Shown: positions 13,275 through 21,510 of the stretch, in pieces | Layout: every line of letters starts with the position of its first letter | How positions within the stretch are numbered: the stretch's first letter is position 1 | Assembly: GCA_964454335.1 (NCBI GenBank) | Contig: CAYVVT010000007.1 | Coordinates: forward strand, 94,066 to 158,065 | Length of the DNA: 64,000 nucleotides | Direction: 5' to 3' | Origin: CAYVVT01 sp964454335 | Lineage (GTDB): Bacteria > Fidelibacterota > UBA8477 > JABMPR01 | Position numbers and translations under genes: made by a program | Notes under the pieces: model-generated | The model's database searches: none | What the model was told of the DNA's origin: nothing | What the model saw: the letters and a program-made list of their open reading frames with translations, nothing else

Positions 13275-13808
13275 CTACTTTTCCAACTCGACCTGCAGGA
13301 AATCCAGTTCAACGGGAGTGGGACGCCCGAAGATGGAGACTTCCACCTTCACCTTCTGCTTGGCTTCATCCACTTCCTTGACGAATCCTGTAAAGTCTAC
13401 AAAGGGACCATCTATTACCTTGATCGGATCACCGGTCTTGAAGGCTGTGCCCATGACCTCACGGCCGTCACGTTCTTCAACTTCGCCCAGGATCCTTCGA
13501 ATTTCTTCATCCTTGAGTGGTACGGGTTCTCCCCGGGGACCGACAAAGGACATGACACCGGGGACATTCTCCACCAGATAGCGCGTTTCCTTGGTCAGCT
13601 CCATCTGGATCATGATGTAGCCGGGAAAGAAGACTTTGTTGCGGACATACTTCTTACCGGCGCGCATTTCCACGACATTTTCCGAGGGAACGAGTACGTC
13701 GGGGATCAGTTCGCTGAGCTTGCCGAGTTCGGCTTCCAGCAGGATGGCATCCCTGACTTTTTTCTCTTTACCCGAAAAGGTGCGTATACTGTACCACTTC
13801 AAGGCCAT
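13275..13808 (-). CDS. nusG: Transcription termination/antitermination protein NusG
   Basis: NusG binds elongating RNA polymerase and links it to Rho or the ribosome. The protein is 177 aa with the N-terminal NGN domain (KWYSIRTFSGKEKKV at residues 4-18; VFFPGYIMIQM mid-domain) and the C-terminal KOW domain (FKTGDPIKVIDGPFVDFTG). The start codon lies one nt downstream of the secE stop, indicating a tight secE-nusG pair. Confidence 0.98.
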   Translation of the reverse strand: MALKWYSIRTFSGKEKKVRDAILLEAELGKLSELIPDVLVPSENVVEMRAGKKYVRNKVFFPGYIMIQMELTKETRYLVENVPGVMSFVGPRGEPVPLKDEEIRRILGEVEERDGREVMGTAFKTGDPIKVIDGPFVDFTGFVKEVDEAKQKVKVEVSIFGRPTPVELDFLQVELEK

Positions 13809-13809
13809 T

Positions 13810-14001
13810 TTAGCGCCCCATTATCAAATTTAACACAAGCGCAGACATGACTTTATCCATGAGGAACAGAATGGCAGCCAGCATACCCGTCATACCCAAA
13901 ACAACCCAGATTGATCCTCTGAGTTCCTCAAACGTGGGCCAGGTGATCTTCTTGAATTCGAACTGTACGCCTTCGAAAAAGGCTTTGATTTTCTTGATCA
14001 T
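13810..14001 (-). CDS. secE: Preprotein translocase subunit SecE
   Basis: Small essential membrane subunit of SecYEG. The protein is 63 aa, the short single-TM form. The amphipathic helix carries the family pattern EFKKITWPTFEEL (residues 16-28), followed by one TM segment (WVVLGMTGMLAAILFLMDKV, near residues 32-51). It lies between tRNA-Trp and nusG, the conserved position for secE. Confidence 0.95.
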   Translation of the reverse strand: MIKKIKAFFEGVQFEFKKITWPTFEELRGSIWVVLGMTGMLAAILFLMDKVMSALVLNLIMGR

Positions 14002-14027
14002 GTCATTCCACCGAGGATGAAGAAGAG

Positions 14028-14100
<73 letters not shown>

Positions 14101-14116
14101 GTCTGCGAATCATACT

Positions 14117-14266
14117 CTATTTCGTTTCCTTGTGAGCCGTATGCTTGTTACAGAACGGGCAGTACTTCTTGAACTCCACTCGAGAAGGATGCAATCGCTT
14201 GTTCTTCTTGGTGGTGTAGTTGCGCCGTTTGCATTCGGTGCACTCCAGGGTAATGATCTCTCGCAT
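14117..14266 (-). CDS. rpmG: 50S ribosomal protein L33
   Basis: Short gene of 49 aa, too short for many ORF finders. The translation begins MREIITLECTECK and has the four zinc-ligand cysteines expected of a C+ L33: CTEC at residues 9-12 and CPFC at residues 36-39. The middle contains the family pattern RRNYTTKKNK. It lies between tuf and tRNA-Trp, exactly where rpmG occurs in many bacteria. Retention of both Cys pairs suggests a zinc-binding form. Confidence 0.95.
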   Translation of the reverse strand: MREIITLECTECKRRNYTTKKNKRLHPSRVEFKKYCPFCNKHTAHKETK

Positions 14267-14281
14267 GACAAATAGACTCTC

Positions 14282-15475
14282 TTACTCTATGATCTCAGTG
14301 ACGACGCCGGCACCAACGGTGTGGCCGCCTTCACGGATTGCAAAACGCATCTCTTTCTCGAGTGCGATGGGCTGTATGAGATCGATATCCAGGGCAACAT
14401 TGTCACCGGGCATTACCATCTCAGTCCCTGACGGCAGCGTACACACACCGGTCACATCCGTGGTACGGATATAGAACTGGGGACGATAACCATTGAAGAA
14501 TGGCGTATGACGACCACCCTCTTCCTTCTTCAGGATATAGATCTTGGCCTTGAACTTCGTATGAGGTGTCACCGAACCAGGCTTCGCGCAGACCATGCCG
14601 CGACGCAGCCAGTCCTTGTCAACTCCACGCAGCAGCAGACCAACATTGTCACCGGCCTGTCCACTGTCCAGAAGCTTGCGGAACATCTCAACTCCCGTCA
14701 CCGTGGTCTTCTTGGGCTCGTCCACGATACCGATGATCTCGACTTCCTCGCCTACCTTCACGACTCCACGCTCCACACGACCGGTTCCAACTGTACCGCG
14801 ACCCGTAATGGAGAACACATCCTCAACTGGCATCAGGAAGGGCTTGTCAACATCACGCTCCGGCTCCGGGATGAAGGTGTCAACGGCTTCCACCAGCTCA
14901 AGAATGCTCTTGTTCTTCTCTTCATCATCAGGATGTGTCAGGGCTTCAAGGGCGCTACCGCGGATGATCGGGGTGTCGTCACCGGGAAACTCATACTCAT
15001 CCAGAAGCTCACGAAGCTCCATCTCTACCAGGTCCAGAAGCTCAGGATCATCCACCATGTCCACCTTGTTCATGTAAACAACGATGGATGGCACGTTCAC
15101 CTGGCGCGCCAGCAACACGTGCTCGCGGGTCTGGGGCATCGCACCGTCTGCGGCACTCACCACCAGTATGGCACCGTCCATCTGGGCGGCTCCGGTGATC
15201 ATGTTCTTGATGTAATCTGCGTGACCGGGACAATCAACGTGAGCGTAGTGGCGATTCGCACTCTCATACTCAACATGGGCTGTCGCAATCGTGATGCCAC
15301 GCTCGCGCTCCTCTGGAGCATTGTCAATACTGTCAAATGAACGGAACTCGCTCAAACCCTGGGCTGCCAAGACCTGCGTCATCGCTGCCGTCAGCGTCGT
15401 CTTACCATGGTCCACGTGACCGATGGTACCAACGTTCACGTGAGGTTTGGTCCGCTCAAACTTCTGCTTTGCCAT
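14282..15475 (-). CDS. tuf: Translation elongation factor Tu
   Basis: EF-Tu delivers aminoacyl-tRNA to the ribosome. I place the start at the ATG of MAKQKFERTKPHVNVG (15473-15475), giving 397 aa; further upstream in-frame codons run into tRNA-Thr. G1 GHVDHGKTT, G3 DCPGH and G4 NKVD are present, as are domains II and III. It is the first protein gene after the four-tRNA cluster. A second tuf may follow fusA beyond position 1, which would be the common two-copy arrangement. Confidence 0.98.
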   Translation of the reverse strand: MAKQKFERTKPHVNVGTIGHVDHGKTTLTAAMTQVLAAQGLSEFRSFDSIDNAPEERERGITIATAHVEYESANRHYAHVDCPGHADYIKNMITGAAQMDGAILVVSAADGAMPQTREHVLLARQVNVPSIVVYMNKVDMVDDPELLDLVEMELRELLDEYEFPGDDTPIIRGSALEALTHPDDEEKNKSILELVEAVDTFIPEPERDVDKPFLMPVEDVFSITGRGTVGTGRVERGVVKVGEEVEIIGIVDEPKKTTVTGVEMFRKLLDSGQAGDNVGLLLRGVDKDWLRRGMVCAKPGSVTPHTKFKAKIYILKKEEGGRHTPFFNGYRPQFYIRTTDVTGVCTLPSGTEMVMPGDNVALDIDLIQPIALEKEMRFAIREGGHTVGAGVVTEIIE

Positions 15476-15526
15476 GAAATGATTCCTCCGTGTCCTCATC
15501 CATTCGTTTAATCGGGGTGGCGAGAG

Positions 15527-15599
15527 AGCTCGGGAGCGGATTTGAACCGCCGACCTTCTCCTTACCAAGGAGGTGCTCTACCGACTGAGCTACCCGAGC
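15527..15599 (-). tRNA. tRNA-Thr (anticodon GGT)
   Basis: Cloverleaf with acceptor GCTCGGG/CCCGAGC, anticodon loop TTGGTAA (GGT) and T-loop TTCAAAT. No CCA is encoded. It occupies the thrT position of the thrU-tyrU-glyT-thrT-tufB order known from E. coli. Confidence 0.95.
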
Positions 15600-15615
15600 A
15601 TTCCAGATACGAAAA

Positions 15616-15633
15616 CGCCCCTGTAAGAAGGGG
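15616..15633 (-). other. Small hairpin between tRNA-Gly and tRNA-Thr
   Basis: GCCCC...GGGGC stem of 5 bp with an 8-nt loop lies in the spacer between two tRNAs. There is no U-tract after it on the minus strand, so it is more likely a processing signal in the polycistronic tRNA precursor than a terminator. This role is inferred. Confidence 0.4.
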
Positions 15634-15649
15634 CACCGTACTGTCATCG

Positions 15650-15720
15650 AGCGGGTGATCAGAATCGAACTGACATACCAAGCTTGGAAGGCTTGTGTTC
15701 TACCATTGAACTACACCCGC
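15650..15720 (-). tRNA. tRNA-Gly (anticodon TCC)
   Basis: Cloverleaf of 71 nt with acceptor GCGGGTG/CACCCGC, anticodon loop CTTCCAA (TCC) and T-loop TTCGATT, discriminator T. No CCA is encoded. Confidence 0.95.
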
Positions 15721-15771
15721 GGGTACTGACAGCAACTCGGTGTTGCCTCCCCAATTCTGTTAAAAAACCTG

Positions 15772-15855
15772 TGGGCCGGGATGGATTCGAACCACCGTAC
15801 CCATTCCGGGAGCAGATTTACAGTCTGCCGCCTTTAACCACTCGGCCACCGACCC
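15772..15855 (-). tRNA. tRNA-Tyr (anticodon GTA)
   Basis: Class II tRNA of 84 nt with a long variable arm. Acceptor GGGTCGG pairs with CCGGCCC with one G-U pair; the anticodon loop CTGTAAA gives GTA; T-loop TTCGAAT. Discriminator A. No CCA is encoded. Confidence 0.95.
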
Positions 15856-15862
15856 GTGTCCG

Positions 15863-15935
15863 AGCCAAGGAAGGGACTCGAACCCCCGACCGGCGGTTTA
15901 CAAAACCGCTGCTCTACCAACTGAGCTACCTTGGC
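15863..15935 (-). tRNA. tRNA-Thr (anticodon TGT)
   Basis: Cloverleaf with acceptor GCCAAGG/CCTTGGC, anticodon loop TTTGTAA (TGT) and T-loop TTCGAGT. No CCA is encoded. It is the first gene of the superoperon, directly downstream of the candidate promoter. Confidence 0.95.
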
Positions 15936-15955
15936 CGGTTATCGAAAAGCCGCTA

Positions 15956-15983
15956 AAGATAGTTTTCACTCAAGCGAAGACAA
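15956..15983 (-). promoter_or_regulatory. Candidate promoter of the tRNA-tuf-rpo superoperon
   Basis: On the minus strand TTGTCT (15978-15983) and TATCTT (15956-15961) are separated by 16 nt, and the first tRNA starts 20 nt further on. This is a reasonable sigma-70-like match at the right distance. It is a motif match only. Confidence 0.4.
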
Positions 15984-16033
15984 GGAAAATTTGGGGTTGG
16001 AGGTGAGGAGTTAGGAGTATGGAACGGAATACG

Positions 16034-16145
16034 TGAAACAACAGTCATCACGAACCCTGCTTCTCCAGGGTGTGGTGATCCAGTCGGTCCTGCTCATGGT
16101 CACGAGATTGCCACGTCACCCGCTGCTCTCGTTCCTCGCTATGAC
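16034..16145. repeat. Palindromic intergenic repeat (CATNGCGAG...GTGGCAATCTC type)
   Basis: The segment 16104-16145, read on the minus strand, begins GTCATAGCGAGGAACGAG and ends GTGGCAATCTC. This strongly resembles a widespread intergenic repeat written roughly as GTCATTGCGAGGAGCGAAG...GTGGCAATCTC in many bacterial genomes. Next to it, 16047-16080 folds as nested arms (ATCAC/GTGAT and ACCCTG/CAGGGT). It fills most of the 295-nt gap between the tRNAs and cysS. The outer boundaries are uncertain. Confidence 0.5.
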
Positions 16146-16175
16146 CTAAGGATTCCTGCGTCTTTTATAAAGCGA

Positions 16176-16197
16176 ATCCCGGCTTCAAGGCCGGGAT
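16176..16197 (-). terminator. Possible terminator after cysS
   Basis: Perfect 8-bp stem ATCCCGGC/GCCGGGAT with a 6-nt loop, 33 nt downstream of the cysS stop. The following minus-strand sequence (TCGCTTTATAAAAG) is only moderately U-rich, so efficiency is uncertain. Confidence 0.5.
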
Positions 16198-16230
16198 CAT
16201 TCAATTTGAACCGATTTTAGATCTGCCAGG

Positions 16231-17640
16231 TCAGGATCTCTTCCACCTGGTACCGTCGGGAGTGTCGATAAGCTCGATCCCCTTTGAATGCAGCTCGTCA
16301 CGGATGGCATCGGCCCGGGCAAAGTCCTTGCTGGAGCGTGCTTCCATCCTTTCCTGAATGAGCGCTTCGATCCATGCCGAGTCTTCCCCGGGATCTTCAT
16401 CCGACAGCGCCATTTCAAGAATACCCAACACGTGGTCAAAGTCATGCAACAGGTTGAGAATGCCCTTAGCGCCGCTCCGGCTGAGGGACTGCTCATCCAT
16501 GAGGCGGTTCCCCTGCCGGATGAGATCGAAAACCGCAGCCAGACCCGCCGAGATGTTCAGATCGTCGTCCATGGCCTTCTGGAAACCCGTTCTGCAGGCG
16601 GCAACCAGATCGTCAGCTGCATCCGGACCATCTGCACGGTACTCCAGCATTCGTTCATGGAATTCCTGTATACGTTCCACCGAACGAGCAGCCTCATCCA
16701 ATCGGTCCAGTGAGAAATTCAATTTCTGGCGGTAATGCGTGGTAATGAGCATCCAGCGAACAGCTGCAGCACTGAAACCCTTGTCCATCACGTCACGCAG
16801 GGTATAGAAATTGTTCAGGGACTTGGACATTTTGCGATTGTCAACCAGCAGATATTCAGAATGCAGCCAGTAATTCACAAATGCTCCATCTGTGGCACAG
16901 CGGCTCTGGGCGATCTCGTTCTCATGATGCGGGAAAATGTTGTCCACACCGCCGCAATGGATGTCGAAGTGCCGGCCCAGCAGCTCGGTGGACATGACCG
17001 AACACTCGATATGCCACCCCGGGCGGCCTTTACCCCAGGGAGAATCCCAGCCTACGTCCCCGTCACCCTCTTTCCAACCTTTCCACAGGACGAAATCCCG
17101 GATCCCCTCCTTCTCATAACTATCGTCCGCGACACGTTCCCCGGAAAGCATGTCATCGGGATTCAGACGGGCAAGCTGACCATATTCGCTGAACTCGTCG
17201 ATCTTGAAGTAGACGCTGCCGTCCTCCGCGACATAGGCATAGCCGCGGTCCACCAGATTCTGGACCATTGAGACCATGCCGTCGATATAGCGGGTGGCCC
17301 TGGGGTAATCATGAGCCGGCTGGGCGTTCAGCGTTTTCAGGTCATGGTGAAAGGCTTCGATGTAGGTTTCCGTCAGTTCTTCAAGGGCAATCCCCTGCTC
17401 ACCGCTCCTTCGGATGGTATTGTCATCTACATCGGTGATGTTCATGACGTGTTGGACCTCATAACCCCTGAATTCGAGGTACCTGCGCAACAGATCCTCA
17501 AAGATGAAGGTGCGGTAATTGCCGATGTGGGCAAAGTCATAGACCGTGGGTCCACAGGTGTACATCCGCACTTTGCGTTCATCGAGGGAGTTGAACTCTT
17601 CCTTGCGGCGTGTCAGGGTGTTATAGAAATGGAGTGGCAT
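16231..17640 (-). CDS. cysS: Cysteinyl-tRNA synthetase
   Basis: Class Ia synthetase that charges tRNA-Cys, 469 aa. The catalytic core has the zinc ligand and HIGH-like motif in CGPTVYDFAHIGNYR (residues 29-43) and the KMSKS loop (KMSKSLNN, near residue 268). The remaining zinc ligands (C-x-H-H region, HCGGVDNIFPHHENE) are present. The DALR tRNA-binding domain and a C-terminal extension follow. It is downstream of ddl by about 120 nt; nothing suggests T-box control. Confidence 0.98.
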   Translation of the reverse strand: MPLHFYNTLTRRKEEFNSLDERKVRMYTCGPTVYDFAHIGNYRTFIFEDLLRRYLEFRGYEVQHVMNITDVDDNTIRRSGEQGIALEELTETYIEAFHHDLKTLNAQPAHDYPRATRYIDGMVSMVQNLVDRGYAYVAEDGSVYFKIDEFSEYGQLARLNPDDMLSGERVADDSYEKEGIRDFVLWKGWKEGDGDVGWDSPWGKGRPGWHIECSVMSTELLGRHFDIHCGGVDNIFPHHENEIAQSRCATDGAFVNYWLHSEYLLVDNRKMSKSLNNFYTLRDVMDKGFSAAAVRWMLITTHYRQKLNFSLDRLDEAARSVERIQEFHERMLEYRADGPDAADDLVAACRTGFQKAMDDDLNISAGLAAVFDLIRQGNRLMDEQSLSRSGAKGILNLLHDFDHVLGILEMALSDEDPGEDSAWIEALIQERMEARSSKDFARADAIRDELHSKGIELIDTPDGTRWKRS

Positions 17641-17649
17641 GTTTTAACC

Positions 17650-17780
17650 AAAATTGGATTTAAGATAGAAATTTGAAACTTGAAACTTGTGGGAGCCTGG
17701 CATTACGACAGTACATCCTTTTCCCTACTTAAGCTTAATCTGCTATTTTTCAATCTTCAATGTTCAATACTTCAACAGGC
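17650..17780. repeat. Short degenerate repeats between ddl and cysS
   Basis: Runs such as GAAATTTGAAACTTGAAACTTG (17668-17689) and CAATCTTCAATGTTCAATACTTCAAC (17751-17776) are imperfect copies of 7-8-nt units. They extend into the last codons of ddl and are similar in style to the spacer repeats near 60260 and 60950. Confidence 0.5.
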
Positions 17781-18666
17781 TTTCCCGTATGATGTGATCC
17801 ACCAGCTCTGTAAAGCTCATGCCTACGGCTCGGGCACCCATGGGCAACAGGGAGGTTTCAGTCATTCCGGGAAGGGTATTGATCTCCAGGCACCAGGCGC
17901 TGCCATCCGGTGCGAAGCGAAAGTCCACCCGCCCGTAAACCTCTATGTTCAAGCCCGCCATCGCCTGGATGGCGAGATTCTGCAGCATATGGGTCTGAGC
18001 CTCATCCAGGTCAGCAGGGCACTCATATCTGCTCAAGCCCTTTGTGTACTTTGATTCGTAATCGTACAGTTCATGACCCGGAAAGATCTCCACCACAGGC
18101 AATGCTTTCTTACCCAGCACACCGACAGTCAGTTCACGTCCAGGAATGAATTTCTCGTAGATCAACCTGCTGAAGGCGCCGGAGACCTCCTGGGCGTGGG
18201 GATAATCATCCTCATTACGGCAGACGGAAAGTCCAATGGTAGATCCTTCATCATCAGGTTTGATCACATAGGGATAACTCAGATCCGTCTCAGGCAACGG
18301 AGATCGCGGCTCGTGCAGATGCAGTTCAAATTCCGGTGTGGGGACACCGGCACGGATGAATAACCGTTTGCTGGCCGCCTTGGAGAATGCCAGCGCACTG
18401 CCGGCGGCGTTGGCGCCGCTGTAGGGGATACCGAAACGATCCAGATAAGCCTGAATAAGTCCATCCTCTCCCCTGCGACCATGAAATCCCAGCAGCAGCA
18501 GGTCATGACCATCATCCCAGTAGCTGACCACATCCATCTCGTCGGCCAGGTCAATGCGATCGACATCATAACCTAGTTCACGCGTGGCACGCTCCATGGC
18601 GTCTGTGGTTCTCAGTGAGATCTCGCACTCCCGGGAACTACCGCCACCGGCCAACAAAATCTTCAT
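17764..18666 (-). CDS. ddl: D-alanine--D-alanine ligase
   Basis: ATP-grasp enzyme that makes the D-Ala-D-Ala dipeptide for peptidoglycan, 300 aa. The N-terminal domain begins KILLAGGGSSRECEISLRT, the SxE-type substrate-binding segment. The ATP-grasp core has YPYVIKPDDEGSTIGLS (near residues 156-172), and the Mg-binding end is CLEINTLPGMTETSLLP. It is transcribed with lgt and the metal permease upstream (83-nt gap) and cysS downstream. A substrate other than D-Ala cannot be excluded from sequence alone, but the family assignment is firm. Confidence 0.92.
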   Translation of the reverse strand: MKILLAGGGSSRECEISLRTTDAMERATRELGYDVDRIDLADEMDVVSYWDDGHDLLLLGFHGRRGEDGLIQAYLDRFGIPYSGANAAGSALAFSKAASKRLFIRAGVPTPEFELHLHEPRSPLPETDLSYPYVIKPDDEGSTIGLSVCRNEDDYPHAQEVSGAFSRLIYEKFIPGRELTVGVLGKKALPVVEIFPGHELYDYESKYTKGLSRYECPADLDEAQTHMLQNLAIQAMAGLNIEVYGRVDFRFAPDGSAWCLEINTLPGMTETSLLPMGARAVGMSFTELVDHIIRESLLKY

Positions 18667-18748
18667 CTACGCTCCATTCAATTGAACGCTGAACGATACT
18701 CCCAAGAAATCATATCCTGTTTCAGCATCCACTCGCGTCCAGTTCCGT

Positions 18749-20539
18749 TCAACAATCATCGCAGCAGGCATCATCCTCATTCTCTATTTCGCCCAAACCC
18801 TCAAAAAGGTTCCCCAGCATGCCCCGTGGACCGATGCGGATCAGGGACCAGCTGATGAGCAGAATCAAAATAGCACCACTGGCCCATTCATACCAGCTTG
18901 AGTGCTCATGTCCACTGATGGCGGCCTGCTGGCTGATCCCCTCGCCGGTGAACTGATTTACGACGATTCCCACCAGGATGGTAAGCAGGATAATGGTCAG
19001 GGGGAAAAGTACGGCTACCCGATTACCATGCAGCCGGCGCATGATGCCGATGGTTGAAACGTTGGTCGCCGGGCCGGTGAGTAGAAATGCCAGCACGGCG
19101 CCTGGTGAGATGCCATTCACCAACATAACAGCAGCAATGGGTGTGGCACCGGTGGCACAAACATACAGGGGCAGCCCGATAATGGCCATGAGTGGAATAT
19201 CAACCCAGTCAGGCATGGATGCCCAGTCGATGGTTCCCAGGAATGGATCTGTGACTGCCGCGATCATGAGGCCCAGGATGATCCAGGGTGCCAACTCATC
19301 CACCAGCTCGTGGTTGAGCGTGTTCCAGAACCGTTTAAAGGGTGGTGGCGCGTTCGCTGGATCATCCTCAGGTGTCAGTTCCAGCATATTGATCTTCTCA
19401 CTGGGGATCAGGATGTCCAGGATATAGGCAGCCAGCCAGGCCACAATCGCTGCGGCGAACAGACGCACCAGGGTCATCTTCCAACCCAGAAGAGGAACGG
19501 AGATGAGAACCGCGTCAACACCCAGTTCGGGCGTGGCGATGAGAAATGCCATGGCGGCACCCAGCGGGACTCCGCGGCGGATCAGACTATGGTACAGAGG
19601 CACTACCCCGCAGGAGCATATGGGCAGCGGCAGACCGAACAGCATTCCCTTGGTTACTCGGCTGGAACGGCGTCCTGCTTTCAGCCAGCCCAGACCGGCC
19701 TCCGGGATGAATAGCTGAATACTTGCGGCCAAAATGAAGCCCAGTAGCAATGCCGGAGCACTTTTCAGGGCCAGGGCGAGTCCCAGGTTCAATGTTCTCT
19801 CAATACTATGCGCAGTTGGCAAATCCTCACCCAGCGGGAGGTAAACCAGGAGTATGAGCCCTGCGATGGCACCAGCGGTGGCGAAAAGCCGCATCTGTCG
19901 CCTTGGAGGTTGTCTCAACTCATGGCCGTGAGCTCCATGATCGTGGAATTGCCTGTGAAAAAGGACATGCAGCAGGGATCCGGTAACCAGTGCCTGAAAG
20001 TAGGTCGGGAATGCGGCGGCATGCCAGTTCAGCTCCAGGCCCCCGAGCATATAGCCGGCGATGGTGGACAGGCACATGATGACTACAACACTGACAATTA
20101 CCAGATTCGAGTAGAGCGGTCTCAAGGCCCACCAGATGAGCAATCCCACCGGCAGACGATGGAGTACGACGGCATAGGCCAGCAGATGTCCGGAGCCATG
20201 CGACCGTGATCCCTCGGAAAGGGCCATACCGTCCAGGAGCGTATGGAGTAAAATTCCGCTTAGCGCAAGTATGAGCACACCGCCATGGGCCAGGCGTTCA
20301 CTCTTTTCGAATGCCCGTTCGATGAATCCGGGTATCAGGGCCCCGATCCCTGCCATGACCAGCGCAGCAAGACCAATATGCATGAAGGCTTCGGGCAGCA
20401 GGTGCAGCAGTGCCATGCCCCCTATAGAGATCAGCACAAAGCCGTCGATGAACTCGTTGAAAGCCGGTTTACCCTGCATCCTCCTGGCCAGCAGCGGACC
20501 TGCAATGAGGACCAGTAGTGCTATGACCAGAAAGATCAT
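18749..20539 (-). CDS. Fusion of a ZIP-like metal transporter and a SO_0444-type heavy-metal permease
   Basis: 596-aa membrane protein made of two recognisable transporters. Residues 1-205 look ZIP-like: several TM helices, HTLLDG (99-104) and HRLPVG (127-132), which correspond to the metal-binding histidines of ZIP TM4 and TM5, and a His-rich segment (FHRQFHDHGAHGH, 194-206). Residues 215-575 resemble the DUF318/ArsP-like permease subfamily known as SO_0444 Cu/Zn efflux transporters, with PLPICSCGVVPLY at 304-316. The C-terminus ends in a Cys/Asp-rich tail (DDACCDDC). Its ATG overlaps the lgt stop (ATGA), so translation is coupled. The direction of transport and whether the ZIP part is active or acts as a sensor are unknown. 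Confidence 0.8.
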   Translation of the reverse strand: MIFLVIALLVLIAGPLLARRMQGKPAFNEFIDGFVLISIGGMALLHLLPEAFMHIGLAALVMAGIGALIPGFIERAFEKSERLAHGGVLILALSGILLHTLLDGMALSEGSRSHGSGHLLAYAVVLHRLPVGLLIWWALRPLYSNLVIVSVVVIMCLSTIAGYMLGGLELNWHAAAFPTYFQALVTGSLLHVLFHRQFHDHGAHGHELRQPPRRQMRLFATAGAIAGLILLVYLPLGEDLPTAHSIERTLNLGLALALKSAPALLLGFILAASIQLFIPEAGLGWLKAGRRSSRVTKGMLFGLPLPICSCGVVPLYHSLIRRGVPLGAAMAFLIATPELGVDAVLISVPLLGWKMTLVRLFAAAIVAWLAAYILDILIPSEKINMLELTPEDDPANAPPPFKRFWNTLNHELVDELAPWIILGLMIAAVTDPFLGTIDWASMPDWVDIPLMAIIGLPLYVCATGATPIAAVMLVNGISPGAVLAFLLTGPATNVSTIGIMRRLHGNRVAVLFPLTIILLTILVGIVVNQFTGEGISQQAAISGHEHSSWYEWASGAILILLISWSLIRIGPRGMLGNLFEGLGEIENEDDACCDDC

Positions 20540-21384
20540 GTCTCGGTATTGCGGGTGGACCAGCCCAGGTACCAGATCACAGCAGCACTCAAGAGCATGG
20601 CAATGCAGAGCAATTGGCCAGTTGTGAGACCGATGAAGACAAAACCGATATGGTCATCCGGTTCACGGAAGTATTCGATGAAGAACCTCACGAAACCGTA
20701 TCCGAAAACATAGAGGCCGGAAATGAAGCCGGGAAAGAATGAGCGGTTCCTCAGGAACCAGAGTACGGCGAAAAGCACAATGCCTTCAAAAAAGGCCTCG
20801 TACAGCTGTGACGGGTGCCGCAGAAGTCCGTCCCTGGAATGTGAGAAATACATACCAATGCCTGATTCGGTCACCCGGCCGTACAATTCACCGTTGATGA
20901 AATTGCCCAGCCGACCGAAGGTGTAACCCAGCGGGACCGCTGGAATAAAGGTGTCTGTGAATTTGAAGAACGGCACTTTGCGCCGGGCTGCATACCAGTA
21001 CCAGCCCACGATCACACCAATAAGGCCACCGTGGTAGGACATTCCGGAGATCCCCGTGAATTTCCAGGATCCACCGACCTTATTGACCGGTGAGAGGATC
21101 TTCCAGGGTTCGGCAAAAAAATCTGACAGACCATAGAACAACACGTATCCGAGCCTGGCACCCAGAATAAGTCCCAGAATAGCCCACATGATGGCATCAC
21201 TGACAAAATCCTCATCGAAATCGATCTTGTCCTTGCTGATGCGATAGCGCATCATGAGGTATACGGTGGCGAAGGCAGCCAGATACATGGTCCCGTACCA
21301 TCTCACCGGAAATCTGCCCAGATAGAAGATAACCGGATCAAGATTCCCGGGAATATGCTGCCACCAGTCTACGAATGCTTCCAA
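20536..21384 (-). CDS. lgt: Prolipoprotein diacylglyceryl transferase
   Basis: Inner-membrane enzyme that transfers diacylglycerol to the lipobox Cys of prelipoproteins. Signatures GRLGNFINGELYGR and HPSQLYEAFFEG are present, with about seven TM segments. I place the start at TTG 21382-21384 (LEAFVDWWQHIPGN...), 282 aa, because GGAGG lies 5 nt upstream; an in-frame extension to 21504 would run through a strong terminator hairpin. Its stop overlaps the next start as ATGA. The window encodes several lipoproteins that would be its substrates. Confidence 0.93.
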   Translation of the reverse strand: MEAFVDWWQHIPGNLDPVIFYLGRFPVRWYGTMYLAAFATVYLMMRYRISKDKIDFDEDFVSDAIMWAILGLILGARLGYVLFYGLSDFFAEPWKILSPVNKVGGSWKFTGISGMSYHGGLIGVIVGWYWYAARRKVPFFKFTDTFIPAVPLGYTFGRLGNFINGELYGRVTESGIGMYFSHSRDGLLRHPSQLYEAFFEGIVLFAVLWFLRNRSFFPGFISGLYVFGYGFVRFFIEYFREPDDHIGFVFIGLTTGQLLCIAMLLSAAVIWYLGWSTRNTET

Positions 21385-21408
21385 AGCTGCCTCCAATACA
21401 TGAGCGCG

Positions 21409-21436
21409 AAAATACGAGAATTGTTCCTTGAACCAA
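21409..21436 (-). promoter_or_regulatory. Candidate lgt promoter
   Basis: TTGGTT (21431-21436) and TATTTT (21409-21414) on the minus strand are 16 nt apart, between the upstream terminator and the lgt ribosome-binding site. The location just after a terminator makes an independent promoter likely here. Motif match only. Confidence 0.4.
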
Positions 21437-21444
21437 GTTGAAAG

Positions 21445-21474
21445 AAAAGCCCCGCCCAGAAGGGCGGGGCTTTT
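21445..21474. terminator. Strong bidirectional terminator between the thiolase operon and lgt
   Basis: Perfect 13-bp inverted repeat AAAAGCCCCGCCC/GGGCGGGGCTTTT with a 4-nt loop, with A and T tracts on either side. On the minus strand it would end transcripts coming from the thiolase operon before lgt. Confidence 0.9.
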
Positions 21475-21510
21475 GACAAGATCAAGCTGTGATCCACTCA
21501 GCAAAATGGA

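Noticed and set aside
15476..15568. Upstream extension of EF-Tu
   Set aside because: It would read through tRNA-Thr; the conserved EF-Tu start MAKQKFERTKPHVNVG is at 15475.
21385..21504. N-terminal extension of Lgt by 40 residues
   Set aside because: It would be encoded across a perfect 13-bp terminator hairpin, and a good SD precedes the TTG at 21384.
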